DNA from: Litoreibacter meonggei
GTDB lineage: Bacteria > Pseudomonadota > Alphaproteobacteria > Rhodobacterales > Rhodobacteraceae
Length of the DNA stretch: 64,000 bases
Assembly (NCBI RefSeq): GCF_003663885.1
Contig: NZ_RCCE01000001.1
Location: 682,001-746,000 of the forward strand
Direction of reading: 5' to 3'
The position numbers and the translations under genes were made by a program. The first letter of the stretch is position 1. The number at the start of each line of letters is the position of its first letter. This document shows positions 53,615-62,478 of the stretch, in pieces. The notes under the pieces are model-generated. The model had not been told where the DNA came from, searched no databases, and was given only the letters and a program-made list of their open reading frames with translations.

Positions 53615-54070
53615 ATGACCGATGAACTAGACACCTACGACACAGCTATATTGAAAGCCGTCTCTGCCAATGGACGGATCACTGTGACGGACCTTGCGGA
53701 GCGGATAAACCTGTCCAAGTCTCCGACCCAGACCCGGCTGCGCAGGTTGGAGAAAGCTGGATACATTCGCGGCTACACCGCTCAATTGAATCCGGTCAAA
53801 CTTGGATTGGCCCATATCGCTTTTGTCGAAGTCAAACTTGACGACACCCGTGAAAATGCGTTGAAAAGCTTTAACGAGGCCGTGCTATTGGTGCCAGAGA
53901 TCGAACAGTGCCATATGATCGCGGGCAAGTTCGACTATCTTCTCAAGGTGCGCACCTCGGATATGCAGACCTACCGGAAAATTCTGGGCGAGCGTGTAAG
54001 CGCGCTGCCCCACGTCGCCCACACGTCAACCCACGTGGTTATGGAAGCGGTGAAGGAAGAGGCAATCTAA
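53615..54070 (+). CDS. putR: Lrp/AsnC family regulator, PutR-like
   Basis: 151 aa. HTH ITVTDLAERINLSKSPTQTR near residues 22-41, and a RAM/AsnC ligand domain with HIAFVEVKLDDTRENALKSF. PutR in Rhodobacter capsulatus is a proline-responsive activator of putA, and the divergent position here supports the same role. No DNA-binding test is possible from sequence. Confidence 0.88.
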   Translation: MTDELDTYDTAILKAVSANGRITVTDLAERINLSKSPTQTRLRRLEKAGYIRGYTAQLNPVKLGLAHIAFVEVKLDDTRENALKSFNEAVLLVPEIEQCHMIAGKFDYLLKVRTSDMQTYRKILGERVSALPHVAHTSTHVVMEAVKEEAI

Positions 54071-54132
54071 GCGCCCTTTACTTCCCCGCCCTTTCGCGGC
54101 ACCTCGGTTAAGCGGGTGAACGGAGAAATCAT

Positions 54133-55599
54133 GTGACCAAGGCAATCATGATACAGGGTGCTGGCTCAAATGTGGGCAAGTCCATGATCGTGGCCGGGCT
54201 TTGCCGCGTTTTCGCGCGGCGCGGCCTGACGGTCCGTCCCTTTAAGCCTCAAAATATGTCCAACAATGCCGCAGTAACGTCAGATGGTGGTGAAATCGGG
54301 CGCGCGCAAGCCTTGCAGGCCCTTGCCTGCGGTACCGCCGCGCATACCGATATGAATCCCGTCCTGTTGAAACCAGAAAGCGATGTTGGCGCACAGGTGA
54401 TCGTCCAGGGCAAACGGTTCGCCACGCTAAAAGCGCGCGACTATGCCAAGGCGAAACCCGAACTGCTCTCGAAAACCCTAGAGAGTTTTCATCGCCTTGC
54501 CAAAACCGCCGAGCTGATTGTCATCGAAGGGGCCGGGAGCCCCGCCGAAATAAATCTGCGCAGCGGCGACATTGCCAATATGGGATTTGCCGAGGCCGCC
54601 GCCATCCCCGTAATCTTGGTGGGCGACATCGACCGGGGCGGTGTTATCGCACAGATCGTTGGCACTCATTGCGTGTTGCCTGACTGTGACCGAGATCGCA
54701 TTAAAGCTTTCATGATCAACAAGTTCAGAGGCGATGTCAGCTTGTTTGACGACGGCATGACCGAGATAACCGATCGCACTGACTGGACACCACTTGGTGT
54801 CCTGCCATGGTTTGCTGATGCATGGCAACTTCCGGCGGAGGACGTGATGGACATCACATCAACCAGCCGCAGCGGTGACGTCTTGAAGGTTGTCGTACCC
54901 AAGCTGTCCCGCATCGCAAATTTCGACGATCTTGACCCGCTGGCAATAGAGCCCGGTGTTTCAGTCGAGATAATAGAACCCGGTCGCCCCCTGCCCTCTG
55001 ATGCAGATTTGGTTCTGATCCCCGGATCGAAATCCACCATCGGTGATTTAGCATTTTTTCGCGCTCAAGGTTGGGACGTCGACTTATATGGCCATGTCCG
55101 GCGTGGCGGGCATGTTTTGGGGATTTGTGGCGGCTATCAAATGCTTGGCCACACAATTTCTGATCCTGATGGCATCGAGGGTGCGAAAGGCTCCGTGCAG
55201 GGGCTGGGATTACTGAACGTCGAAACCACCATGGCGCCAAAGAAACATCTGGCCGATGTGAAAGGTGTACATCTGAAATCCGGCGCGGCTGTTACCGGTT
55301 ACGAAATCCACATCGGCACCACCGATGGCCCCGATACGGAAAGTGCTTGGTTGCAGATCGACGGAAAGGTAGCCGGGGCCGCGTCCAACAATGGGAAGAT
55401 TCAGGGTTGCTACATTCATGGATTGTTTACGTCCGACGACTTCAGGCGGACCTACTTGGAACAGCTGGGCGGCACATCACAAATCAGCGACTACGGCGCA
55501 TCTGTTGATGCGGCATTGGACGCTTTGGCCGACCATTTGGAAGTACATTTGGATATAGAAAAGATCTTCGACTTAGCCGAAGACGTCAAAAACAGCTAA
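54133..55599 (+). CDS. cobQ: Cobyric acid synthase
   Basis: 488 aa. Amidates cobyrinic acid a,c-diamide at four positions in cobalamin synthesis. Starts with GTG at 54133 (GGAG upstream; the ATG two bases earlier is out of frame and stops at once). Seen: MIQGAGSNVGKSMIVAGLCR (P-loop), PFKPQNMSNNAAVTSDGGEI, IEGAGSPAEINL near residue 135, the LIPGSKSTIGDLAF segment near 298 and GHVLGICGGYQMLG near 330 (glutaminase Cys). No other cobalamin gene is nearby. Confidence 0.96.
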   Translation: MTKAIMIQGAGSNVGKSMIVAGLCRVFARRGLTVRPFKPQNMSNNAAVTSDGGEIGRAQALQALACGTAAHTDMNPVLLKPESDVGAQVIVQGKRFATLKARDYAKAKPELLSKTLESFHRLAKTAELIVIEGAGSPAEINLRSGDIANMGFAEAAAIPVILVGDIDRGGVIAQIVGTHCVLPDCDRDRIKAFMINKFRGDVSLFDDGMTEITDRTDWTPLGVLPWFADAWQLPAEDVMDITSTSRSGDVLKVVVPKLSRIANFDDLDPLAIEPGVSVEIIEPGRPLPSDADLVLIPGSKSTIGDLAFFRAQGWDVDLYGHVRRGGHVLGICGGYQMLGHTISDPDGIEGAKGSVQGLGLLNVETTMAPKKHLADVKGVHLKSGAAVTGYEIHIGTTDGPDTESAWLQIDGKVAGAASNNGKIQGCYIHGLFTSDDFRRTYLEQLGGTSQISDYGASVDAALDALADHLEVHLDIEKIFDLAEDVKNS

Positions 55600-55602
55600 A
55601 CG

Positions 55603-56562
55603 CTATTCAAATTCGCGGGTTAGCAAAGCACGATGAATTTCGCGGCGGACCAGTTTGCGGACGTTGCGGGTAATCCGCTCTCCCAATTCACCTGTAAGTT
55701 CCTGACGCACAATCTCGGCGACGAGGTCACGTAATACGGCCTCATCAATCACGCTATCATCGAAATCAGCGAGACTGGCGTTCGGCGTGTCATGATCACC
55801 GTCGCCGTCAATGACCGACGCGGCAGCTGCAGAAGCAAAAACAGATTCGTCTATCAAAGACGCATCATCTGTCGGGTCAGCGTCATTCGTAACGCGCCAC
55901 TCATCGCTTGCCTCGTCTGCGTCGGTCTCACGAGATTTCTGTTCAGAGCCAGCAATATCCGTAGTTTCAGCTTTTACAGTCTCAGCAACGGTGCCTTCGC
56001 TCGCGCGCTCGTCAGATGACATCTCAGAAGTCTTAGCCGCATCTTCAATCAACTTATCAACAGGGTTGCCTTGCTCCGGCTCAACCTCATCAACGAGTTC
56101 CGGCTCCCAGGTGTTGTTGGCATCCGAAAACCCGGCGGCAGCGGGTTCTGTTCGGCGGCTGTGTCGGATGAAATCAATTACTGGCGTAGGCTCAGGCTGA
56201 ACGTCATCTTCGTAATAGTCGTCATTCGCCAACGAAGACCAGTCCGCATGATGCGCAGCGGGTTCCTTAGAGCCGTCCCTCTCAGACTGGGTATCGTCTG
56301 TCAGGGTTTGACGGAAATTCGTCATGTCAGCATGACGGAACTCGGGCACCGAATCCTCAGAAAGGGTTTTCACCCGAAGGGCAGATGTAAGAATCAGCGC
56401 ATCTACTGGTTTCGCAGCTTCCTGCTCCACGTCGGAAGGTACCTCTGATGACACCTCAGGCGCTTTAGTTTCTTGGCGATCGTCTGGCTTGGTGTCCGAC
56501 ACTAGCCTGCGAATGGACGACAGGACATCTTCCACGTCTACGTTGGTCCCCGGATCAGACAT
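55603..56562 (-). CDS. PopZ-like polar organising protein candidate
   Basis: 319 aa. N-terminal amphipathic helix NVDVEDVLSSIRRLVSDTKP closely resembles the PopZ N-terminal motif (E-E-I-L-A-S-I-R-R-I-I). A very acidic, low-complexity linker follows (residues about 30-265, rich in Asp, Glu, Ala, Ser). The C-terminus, VLRDLVAEIVRQELTGELGE then RITRNVRKLVRREIHRALLT, has the pattern of the PopZ oligomerisation helices. Its place beside tolC and pcm matches the popZ neighbourhood I recall from other Alphaproteobacteria. If correct it scaffolds a cell pole. Convergent with cobQ with 3 bases between the stops. Confidence 0.65.
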   Translation of the reverse strand: MSDPGTNVDVEDVLSSIRRLVSDTKPDDRQETKAPEVSSEVPSDVEQEAAKPVDALILTSALRVKTLSEDSVPEFRHADMTNFRQTLTDDTQSERDGSKEPAAHHADWSSLANDDYYEDDVQPEPTPVIDFIRHSRRTEPAAAGFSDANNTWEPELVDEVEPEQGNPVDKLIEDAAKTSEMSSDERASEGTVAETVKAETTDIAGSEQKSRETDADEASDEWRVTNDADPTDDASLIDESVFASAAAASVIDGDGDHDTPNASLADFDDSVIDEAVLRDLVAEIVRQELTGELGERITRNVRKLVRREIHRALLTREFE

Positions 56563-56633
56563 TTGCTCAGCCTCTACACTTTTGACGTAAGATACCCGTC
56601 ACGTGTCGGCCTGACAACCGATCGTTAGACTCT

Positions 56634-57995
56634 TCAGTTCTTTTGGTAACGTTTCAAAATGCGGTCCAGCTTCTTGCCTGCCTTGGAACTTGGTACTGGG
56701 GCGTTCTTGACCGCATTATAGTACTCGGCAGGATCGTAGCGCTTCACATTAAGCTTGAGGTTGTCCGCAGTTAGCAACCCCATAGAAGCCAACAGGCCGT
56801 AAGCCGCTGAATAAACCTGTGTTTCCGACACGACACGCGTCGTGCGTGCATCAAACAAGGCCTGCTCGGCGTCCAGAACGTCCAATGTCGTCCTAGCTCC
56901 GAGTTTTGCCTCTTCGCGCACACCGTCAAACGCAATCTGTGCTGCACGAATCTGGCGATCAGCCGACGTTACTTGAGCGTTCGCCACCGCAAGCCGTGAC
57001 CACGCGTTGGCAACATTTTGATCCAGTACAATAGCTGTCTGGTTCAATGCTGCTTTCGAACCATGTACTGCCGCCAAGGATTTTCGCACCAACGCGGACA
57101 GTTGCCCGCCTTGGTAGATTGGCACGTTCATCTCCAAGCCGATGCTGGAGGTATTGTTATTCACCGACGAATGCGAAAGCCCACTGTTAAACGTAATCCG
57201 AGGGCGCGTCCCTGCCTTGGCCGCCGCATAGTTCAGTTCATTCGCCTTGATCAGGTGTTGCACTTGTTCGATCAACGGACTGACCTGCTTGGCCGTCGCT
57301 TTCGCGGCGTTCAAGGACTTAGGCAGTTTCGGCAGTCTCGAGATGCCCTTCAGGCCAGAGGGCGCGCGCCCAACTGAGACTGTATACAATTCCTGCGTGA
57401 TCTGGAGATTGCCTTGCGATTCGACCAATGCACCCCGTGCCTGCGCTAGCCTTGCTTCAGCCTGCGCCACATCCGTGCGGGTTACCTCCCCGACTTCGAA
57501 CCTATCACGGGCCGCGCGCAATTCTTGAGTGATCAAGCGAAGGTTGCTTTCACGCAGCTGAACCACGCGCTGGTCCCGCAGAACTTGCACGTAGGCATTC
57601 ACAGCATCCAGCAACACCACCTGCTCTTGCTGACTAAGCTCGGCACGAACCGCTAGGACCGTTTCCTTGGCAGACTCGACCGCAAGCTGGGTACGCCCAG
57701 CGTCCCAGAGCAGCAGCTCCAGCGTCAGCGCGATCGTCGAGGATAGATTGTCCCTCGCGGCGGTGGGATTGCTTAAAGTGATTGTCGAGCGGGCGTTGAT
57801 ATTTGGCAGCAATCCCGACAAGGCAATTGCAACGTCCTCATCTTCGGCACGCAACGTGGCGCGGCTCTGTTCCAGCAAGTTCGAATTATCGTATGCCGCC
57901 GTCAACGCGCCCGCGAGCGTTTCCGCCGAGGCCTGAACAGGAGACAAACTCAAAGTTATCCCAAAGAATACACTGCTCAGAAAACGTTGTTTCAT
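56634..57995 (-). CDS. tolC: TolC family outer membrane channel
   Basis: 453 aa. Signal peptide MKQRFLSSVFFGITLSLSPVQASA. Two outer-membrane-factor repeats of long helices: ALTAAYDNSNLLEQSRATLR near residue 30, QAEARLAQARGALVESQGNL near 185, and the second half with LDVLDAEQALFDARTTRV near 375. Exit duct for type I secretion or efflux pumps. AGGTAGG ribosome binding site. Part of pcm-tolC-popZ-like, read in that order. Confidence 0.92.
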   Translation of the reverse strand: MKQRFLSSVFFGITLSLSPVQASAETLAGALTAAYDNSNLLEQSRATLRAEDEDVAIALSGLLPNINARSTITLSNPTAARDNLSSTIALTLELLLWDAGRTQLAVESAKETVLAVRAELSQQEQVVLLDAVNAYVQVLRDQRVVQLRESNLRLITQELRAARDRFEVGEVTRTDVAQAEARLAQARGALVESQGNLQITQELYTVSVGRAPSGLKGISRLPKLPKSLNAAKATAKQVSPLIEQVQHLIKANELNYAAAKAGTRPRITFNSGLSHSSVNNNTSSIGLEMNVPIYQGGQLSALVRKSLAAVHGSKAALNQTAIVLDQNVANAWSRLAVANAQVTSADRQIRAAQIAFDGVREEAKLGARTTLDVLDAEQALFDARTTRVVSETQVYSAAYGLLASMGLLTADNLKLNVKRYDPAEYYNAVKNAPVPSSKAGKKLDRILKRYQKN

Positions 57996-58071
57996 GCGAA
58001 CCTACCTGTATGCCCAAAACCCGCGAGTTTGACCTCACGGAGACGGGCCATGCAGACCCTTAAGTCGTCTA

Positions 58072-58725
58072 TTAAAGCGCGAACACGGCCTCGGAGGTAA
58101 AGCCCGGAAGGACCGGTGCACCCGCGTTAAACGAAAGAGTCCAGCTCACTTTATCGCCAATCTTACGGCCCAAGCGCGCCTCGCCGAGTTTACTCTGGCC
58201 GAAGATCGCAAGAATGCGTCCCCCTTCCTTGAGCTGCCCCAGCACCTCGTCTGGGATTTGGGATACGGCTCCCTCAATGCAAATGGCATCATAAGGACCA
58301 TGTTTAGCAGCTCCCTTGGCCAGTGGCGCGGAAATCACAACCGCATTGTCGATCCCTTGCTCTGCCAAGGCCGCTTCTGCGTCGCGCGCCAAATCTTCGT
58401 CCTCTTCGACCGCGACAACCGCATCCGCCATATGCGCTAAAACGGCTGATGAATACCCAAGCCCACAGCCGATATCGAGCACGACATCGCTGCGTTGAAT
58501 ATCTAGAGCATCAAGCATTTTCGCAAATGTGCGTGGTTCAAGAACAACGCGTCCACCACCGAGGTCGATATTTCCCCCGGCATATGCGACGTTCCGCTTG
58601 CTTTCGGGCACAAACGCCTCTCGGCGTACCGTTAGCATGGCGTCGATAATCGGGAACTTGGTGACATCAGAGGGCCGCACTTGCGTGTCGACCATCATTG
58701 TTCGGTTTGTAGCGTTGTCGAGCAT
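58072..58725 (-). CDS. Protein-L-isoaspartate O-methyltransferase family
   Basis: 217 aa. Seen: MMVDTQVRPSDVTKFPIID at the start (the alphaproteobacterial variant), VVLDIGCGLGYSSAVLA near residue 78 (SAM motif I), VVAVEEDEDLARDAEAAL near 98 and YDAICIEGAVSQIPDEVLGQ near 145. The classical Pcm substrate motif is less clear, so it may have a different target. The 76 bases to the tolC start hold no gene. Confidence 0.82.
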   Translation of the reverse strand: MLDNATNRTMMVDTQVRPSDVTKFPIIDAMLTVRREAFVPESKRNVAYAGGNIDLGGGRVVLEPRTFAKMLDALDIQRSDVVLDIGCGLGYSSAVLAHMADAVVAVEEDEDLARDAEAALAEQGIDNAVVISAPLAKGAAKHGPYDAICIEGAVSQIPDEVLGQLKEGGRILAIFGQSKLGEARLGRKIGDKVSWTLSFNAGAPVLPGFTSEAVFAL

Positions 58726-58975
58726 ACTAAACTCATTAGTCTAGTTTCAGTTAAAGCTGGTTTGACACAGATCGACGGATGCGGCAACGCCGAAGTAATC
58801 CAAGCAGCGGTTGGTACCGGAAATTTGAGCATTTTCCTCATGGAAGCGGCAGACGCACAGCCCATTTTCGTTCTTTCACCATCCACGATATCGGTAGTGC
58901 GCAAAAGGACAGCGGCTCAACTGTAGGCTCTTGCGCGACCCATAAGCTTGGTCTAGAGAGCCGGAACACCAGTAA

Positions 58976-59049
58976 GGCGAGTTGGCGGAGTGGTTACGCA
59001 GCGGATTGCAAATCCGTGTACAGGAGTTCGATTCTCCTACTCGCCTCCA
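58976..59049 (+). tRNA. tRNA-Cys(GCA)
   Basis: 74 bases with encoded CCA. Acceptor GGCGAGT / ACTCGCC, D arm GGCGGAGTGGTTACGC, anticodon arm GCGGA-TTGCAAA-TCCGT with anticodon GCA, T arm AGGAGTTCGATTCTCCT, discriminator T. All arms pair. Confidence 0.95.
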
Positions 59050-59133
59050 AGTGTTTTCACCGGTAGCCGCTCGGGAAAACTGTCGTAAGTTCGCCACCCC
59101 CGTGCTTCGTTAGGTGGGGTCGTGAATATCGCC

Positions 59134-59412
59134 TTAAGTCCAGTACGGCACATCGCCACCGGGAAGCAGTTGACGCGCGATCATCGGTTGGCGGTAGTCT
59201 AGAGAATTGGCGTCACAAAACTCCGAAACCCAACTGTCGTCCATAAGCATAAAGTCCAAAACGGACCCCAAGAATGCCGGATCAGATGCTTGCGCACGCA
59301 CTATCTCCAATGACGACCCGGTCGCGCCCAGAAACACGCCCATAAGGTCGTCCGAAGCCGCAATCCAGCCCAGCGCAGATAGGGCGATCTCTTCGGCATT
59401 CTGCGGGGTCAT
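59134..59412 (-). CDS. DUF3572 family protein
   Basis: 92 aa. Seen: NAEEIALSALGWIAASDDLM near the start, LGATGSSLEIVRAQASDPAF, LGSVLDFMLMDDSWVSEFCD, the pattern of DUF3572 (alphaproteobacterial small helical proteins of unknown function). Ribosome binding site GGAG. Divergent from the PleD-like gene across 96 bases that hold a CtrA-like sequence. Confidence 0.82.
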   Translation of the reverse strand: MTPQNAEEIALSALGWIAASDDLMGVFLGATGSSLEIVRAQASDPAFLGSVLDFMLMDDSWVSEFCDANSLDYRQPMIARQLLPGGDVPYWT

Positions 59413-59429
59413 CTCAGCGCTCCAACATA

Positions 59430-59444
59430 GTAAATATTTCTTAA
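59430..59444. promoter_or_regulatory. CtrA-like binding site
   Basis: GTAA-ATATTTC-TTAA matches the CtrA consensus TTAA-N7-TTAA in seven of eight positions. It lies in the shared upstream region of DUF3572 and the PleD-like gene, 65 bases before the latter's start. Confidence 0.35.
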
Positions 59445-59508
59445 CTCTTGGCAGAACACACTAATGGCGATCAAGAGGCGATTCCCGCTTTCAGGAGAAG
59501 ACCCAAAG

Positions 59509-60918
59509 ATGGCTGGCCGCATACTCATAGTCGACCCGGTTCCAACAAATCGTATGGTCTTGAAAGTCAAACTGTCATTGGCTCACTACGATGTCAGCCT
59601 CGCTGATGGCGTTCAGCAGGCGCGTGCGATGGCTAACGCGCGTGTGTTCGATGTCGTATTGGCATCGTCTGTGCTAGTAGATCGCTCCGCCGATTGCGTG
59701 CTTAAATGGATGCGCACGGCACGCACCACCAAAGGAATGGCGACTACATTTATCGTCATGCGAGACCAACCCAACTCCACGGCAGCCTGTAAACTTTTAA
59801 GGAAATGCCTGCTGGCTGGCGCAGATGACGTTTTGAACCGGCCATTCGCTGAAGATGTTTTGCTCGCGCGCATACAAAATCTGATGAGAGACAACGCCGC
59901 TAATCAGGAACTGCACTCGCCCGCTATCCAGCACGGGTTATCAATAGATGAACTGAAGGCGCCGCCGCCGCCCGCCAATGTTGCGATCGCACTTGTCGGT
60001 ACTGGCACCCCTTCGCAACCTGTAACCGAGTTTATCACGAATTTTCATAAACCCGCGCGAGGCAAGCCAGGTGCCTTGAACGTCGAACACGTCCCTTTAT
60101 CCTTGCTCACGCAACCAGACGCCGCGCCCAATGAGCCAAATGTTGTTTTGCTTGTCGCTGAAACCGGTGCGGCTGAGCGTGCGCTCTCCATCATGTCGCA
60201 AATGCGTTCACATGCGCGCACCAAGGACGTCCGCGTGATCGTGATCCAAAAGAACCCCGGAACCTCACAGCTTGCGCGCGCGTTCGAGCTTGGCGCACAT
60301 GATGCGGTCCCATTGGATATACCGCCGCTTGATTTAGTCGCCCGTATCAACAGTCAGGCACAAATTCACCGAAGCATTTGCAAAAGAAAGCGCGTTGTTC
60401 GTGATAGTCTACTACAAGCGATCACTGACCCGTTAACGGGGCTCTACAACCGTCGATACGCAGCCAGTCGCCTGATCGAAATGCAGCGGGACTGCCTTGC
60501 CACAGGTAAAAATTTCGCGATCCTCGCCTTTGACGTTGATCACTTTAAGGGCGTGAATGATCGCTACGGTCACGCGATGGGTGATGCGGTTCTCACGACG
60601 CTTGCCCAGACGCTGCGCAAGAACCTGCGCGACGGTGATCTAATTTGTCGGACAGGAGGGGAGGAATTTTTGGTCGCATTGCCGCACACCAACGAAGCTC
60701 GCGCTAGGACCACTGCAAACCGGTTGCGCAGGGCAGTCGGCGCCTTGGACATTGCTGTGAAAAACAGCCCTACCCCCTTGCGGGTCACTGTGAGCGTTGG
60801 GCTATCCATTCAGAACGGGCACGTGCCAATTCAGGAAATGATGGAACAAGCGGACCGTGCACTTTACCGAGCCAAAGCCTGCGGCCGAAATCTGGTTGCG
60901 ATTGCCGCCGCCGCCTAG
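59509..60918 (+). CDS. pleD: PleD-like diguanylate cyclase with degenerate receivers
   Basis: 469 aa from the ATG at 59509 (AGGAG upstream). Order: receiver-like domain (1-120), second receiver-like domain (about 155-295), GGDEF domain (about 310-465). The cyclase looks active: DPLTGLYNRRY, FDVDHFKGVND and GGEEF, with an intact inhibitory RxxD (RDGD) five residues upstream. The first receiver starts ILIVDPVPTN (the second acidic residue of the DD pair is Pro), has Ser at the phosphoacceptor position (FDVVLASSVLVD), and Arg for the conserved Lys (NRPF). It therefore should not be phosphorylated in the usual way. Confidence 0.9.
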   Translation: MAGRILIVDPVPTNRMVLKVKLSLAHYDVSLADGVQQARAMANARVFDVVLASSVLVDRSADCVLKWMRTARTTKGMATTFIVMRDQPNSTAACKLLRKCLLAGADDVLNRPFAEDVLLARIQNLMRDNAANQELHSPAIQHGLSIDELKAPPPPANVAIALVGTGTPSQPVTEFITNFHKPARGKPGALNVEHVPLSLLTQPDAAPNEPNVVLLVAETGAAERALSIMSQMRSHARTKDVRVIVIQKNPGTSQLARAFELGAHDAVPLDIPPLDLVARINSQAQIHRSICKRKRVVRDSLLQAITDPLTGLYNRRYAASRLIEMQRDCLATGKNFAILAFDVDHFKGVNDRYGHAMGDAVLTTLAQTLRKNLRDGDLICRTGGEEFLVALPHTNEARARTTANRLRRAVGALDIAVKNSPTPLRVTVSVGLSIQNGHVPIQEMMEQADRALYRAKACGRNLVAIAAAA

Positions 60919-60942
60919 CTCAAGCGCAAAGCCACAATCCCG

Positions 60943-61452
60943 TTAATCGCGATCATGCTTGCGCCGCCGCCCCCCATGATCGAGCAACTCCTGCAACCGA
61001 TTGGCGTATTCAATGCGCTGTTCAGTGGTCATCGACGCGATTTGCTCGACCAACGCGTTTTGCATCATGTCCGAGCGCCCCTTTATCAAACCTTGCTGGC
61101 GCTGCAACACCCCTGCGAACGCGTCCTTGTCGAAAGGCGTTTGCTTCAGAAACTCTGACGCTTCGAGTGCAAACTCGCCCAATTCAGCCCGAATTTCCCG
61201 CCCCTGATCATTGCGTCCTTCGCGCAAACGTTGACTGATTGCGCGACGGTCAGGTCTGTCCAGCGCGCGACCATAAATACCAATCGCAGCAATATCCCCG
61301 CCTCGGTTGCCAAAGCTTTTCCGATCTCGGTCGCCATGCATCCCTGCACCGACTACGGCCCCGAGGACCAACAGGTTAATCGCAACAGAGATCGCCAAGG
61401 CGACCTTCACCCTTCGCGGAGCGCGCGGAATTGTTTTGTCCATATCCATCAC
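60943..61452 (-). CDS. Periplasmic Spy/CpxP-like sensor protein
   Basis: 169 aa. One N-terminal membrane helix (VKVALAISVAINLLVLGAVV, residues about 15-35), the rest periplasmic. Long helical stretch with LKQTPFDKDAFAGVLQRQQG and MTTEQRIEYANRLQELLDHG, like the LTxxQ motif of Spy/CpxP heavy-metal sensors. C-terminus is very basic and His-containing (HGGRRRKHDRD). Last gene of the ECF operon, its start overlapping the upstream stop by 4 bases. Confidence 0.75.
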   Translation of the reverse strand: MMDMDKTIPRAPRRVKVALAISVAINLLVLGAVVGAGMHGDRDRKSFGNRGGDIAAIGIYGRALDRPDRRAISQRLREGRNDQGREIRAELGEFALEASEFLKQTPFDKDAFAGVLQRQQGLIKGRSDMMQNALVEQIASMTTEQRIEYANRLQELLDHGGRRRKHDRD

Positions 61453-61838
61453 CCTTCCTCAATCCAATAGAGATCACCAAGTAGCGCGTGGCTCATGACG
61501 CCTTCGGCCTCGACGGTTATTTCAGTGTCAGTGCTGCCCCAACTGGTTGCGAAGTCCGGATTCACGAATCCCAAATAGATGCCCGTGCAGGCAGATGCGA
61601 CCAACCCGCCCATCGCGGGAAGGCCGCCGATATCGTCGAAGAATTGCGCCCACCATGAAATGCGCGGAGTCCGAGCTATGCCAGCTTTGCGCCCGAAACC
61701 CTCCTGCGTCTGCTTCGCATCCTCTGCCACCCGCGCGAGCAAACTGGCCGAAGGCATCGGAGCCTCGTCACGCGCTTGCGCAAAGAGGGCATCCAGTTCC
61801 GCACCCGTATCAGGGGTCATGTTCAGTTTATCGGTCAT
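61449..61838 (-). CDS. Putative anti-sigma factor, one membrane helix
   Basis: 129 aa. Cytoplasmic N-terminus (MTDKLNMTPDTGAELDALFA, residues 1-75) and one membrane helix around residue 82-98 (GGLVASACTGIYLGF), then about 30 residues outside. It lies directly after the sigma gene with 4-base overlaps on both sides, the position of anti-sigma factors. No zinc motif HxxxCxxC is present, so it is not a ZAS anti-sigma. The role is inferred from context. Confidence 0.6.
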   Translation of the reverse strand: MTDKLNMTPDTGAELDALFAQARDEAPMPSASLLARVAEDAKQTQEGFGRKAGIARTPRISWWAQFFDDIGGLPAMGGLVASACTGIYLGFVNPDFATSWGSTDTEITVEAEGVMSHALLGDLYWIEEG

Positions 61839-62416
61839 GACGACAACTCTTCCTTTTGAGAGGCCAGCAGCTTTGCCAGCATCCTTTTCCCGCGGGCCGT
61901 CAAACTTTCGACGGCCTCGACGCTTATGTCCATTATCCGTGCTATGTCGGGATTCGACTGCCCCTCTATGTGTCTCAGAATCACAGCTTGCCGCTGTCGA
62001 TCCGGCAACTCGGCGAGTGCAGCATCAAGTGCCGCCATCCGGTCCGTTTGGATCAACCGCGTTTCGGCCGAAGGTGCGGGGTCCGCAGGCTCGGCCATAT
62101 CTTCCAATCCGACACTGACCCGCTGACGTTTGCGCAATCGATCAATGCATAGATTGTTCACCACGCGATATAGCCAAGTCGCGGGCTTTGCCTCACCGGG
62201 TCTCCAGTCTGGGGCCACACGCCACAGGCGTAGCATCGCTTCTTGAACAACGTCCTCGGCCTCCGCCAGATCTCCCAACATGCGACGCGCAAAGCTAAGT
62301 GCGTGTGGGGAAAGACGCAGGGTCAACGTCTCGGCTGCCGTGCGGTCGCCATTGGCAAACAGTACGATCAATGCGTCATCGTCGAGGTGATCCGATTGGT
62401 CCAGAGCCATACCCAT
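61835..62416 (-). CDS. ECF sigma factor
   Basis: 193 aa (191 if started at 62410). Region 2: LSPHALSFARRMLGDLAEAE, DVVQEAMLRLWR and WLYRVVNNLCIDRLRKRQR around residues 32-105. Region 4: LDAALAELPDRQRQAVILRH and NPDIARIMDISVEAVESLTA around 130-180. Complete sigma2-sigma4 architecture without an extra domain. Heads a tightly overlapping operon with a putative anti-sigma factor and a Spy-like protein, and is preceded by an EF-hand gene 62 bases upstream. Confidence 0.92.
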   Translation of the reverse strand: MGMALDQSDHLDDDALIVLFANGDRTAAETLTLRLSPHALSFARRMLGDLAEAEDVVQEAMLRLWRVAPDWRPGEAKPATWLYRVVNNLCIDRLRKRQRVSVGLEDMAEPADPAPSAETRLIQTDRMAALDAALAELPDRQRQAVILRHIEGQSNPDIARIMDISVEAVESLTARGKRMLAKLLASQKEELSS

Positions 62417-62447
62417 CCTGCGTGTTCATACCCCAATTCGGGTAACG

Positions 62448-62469
62448 GGGCGACCTTCTCAGGCCGCCC
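62448..62469 (-). terminator. Hairpin between the EF-hand and sigma genes
   Basis: GGGCG-A-CC-TTCTCA-GG-C-CGCCC: seven pairs with one mismatch in the 62-base gap. No T-run, so it might reduce rather than end read-through. Confidence 0.4.
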
Positions 62470-62478
62470 ACGCCCGCG

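Noticed and set aside
58681-58926. 81-codon frame on the plus strand upstream of tRNA-Cys
   Set aside because: It begins inside the methyltransferase gene on the other strand, has no ribosome binding site and no recognisable composition.
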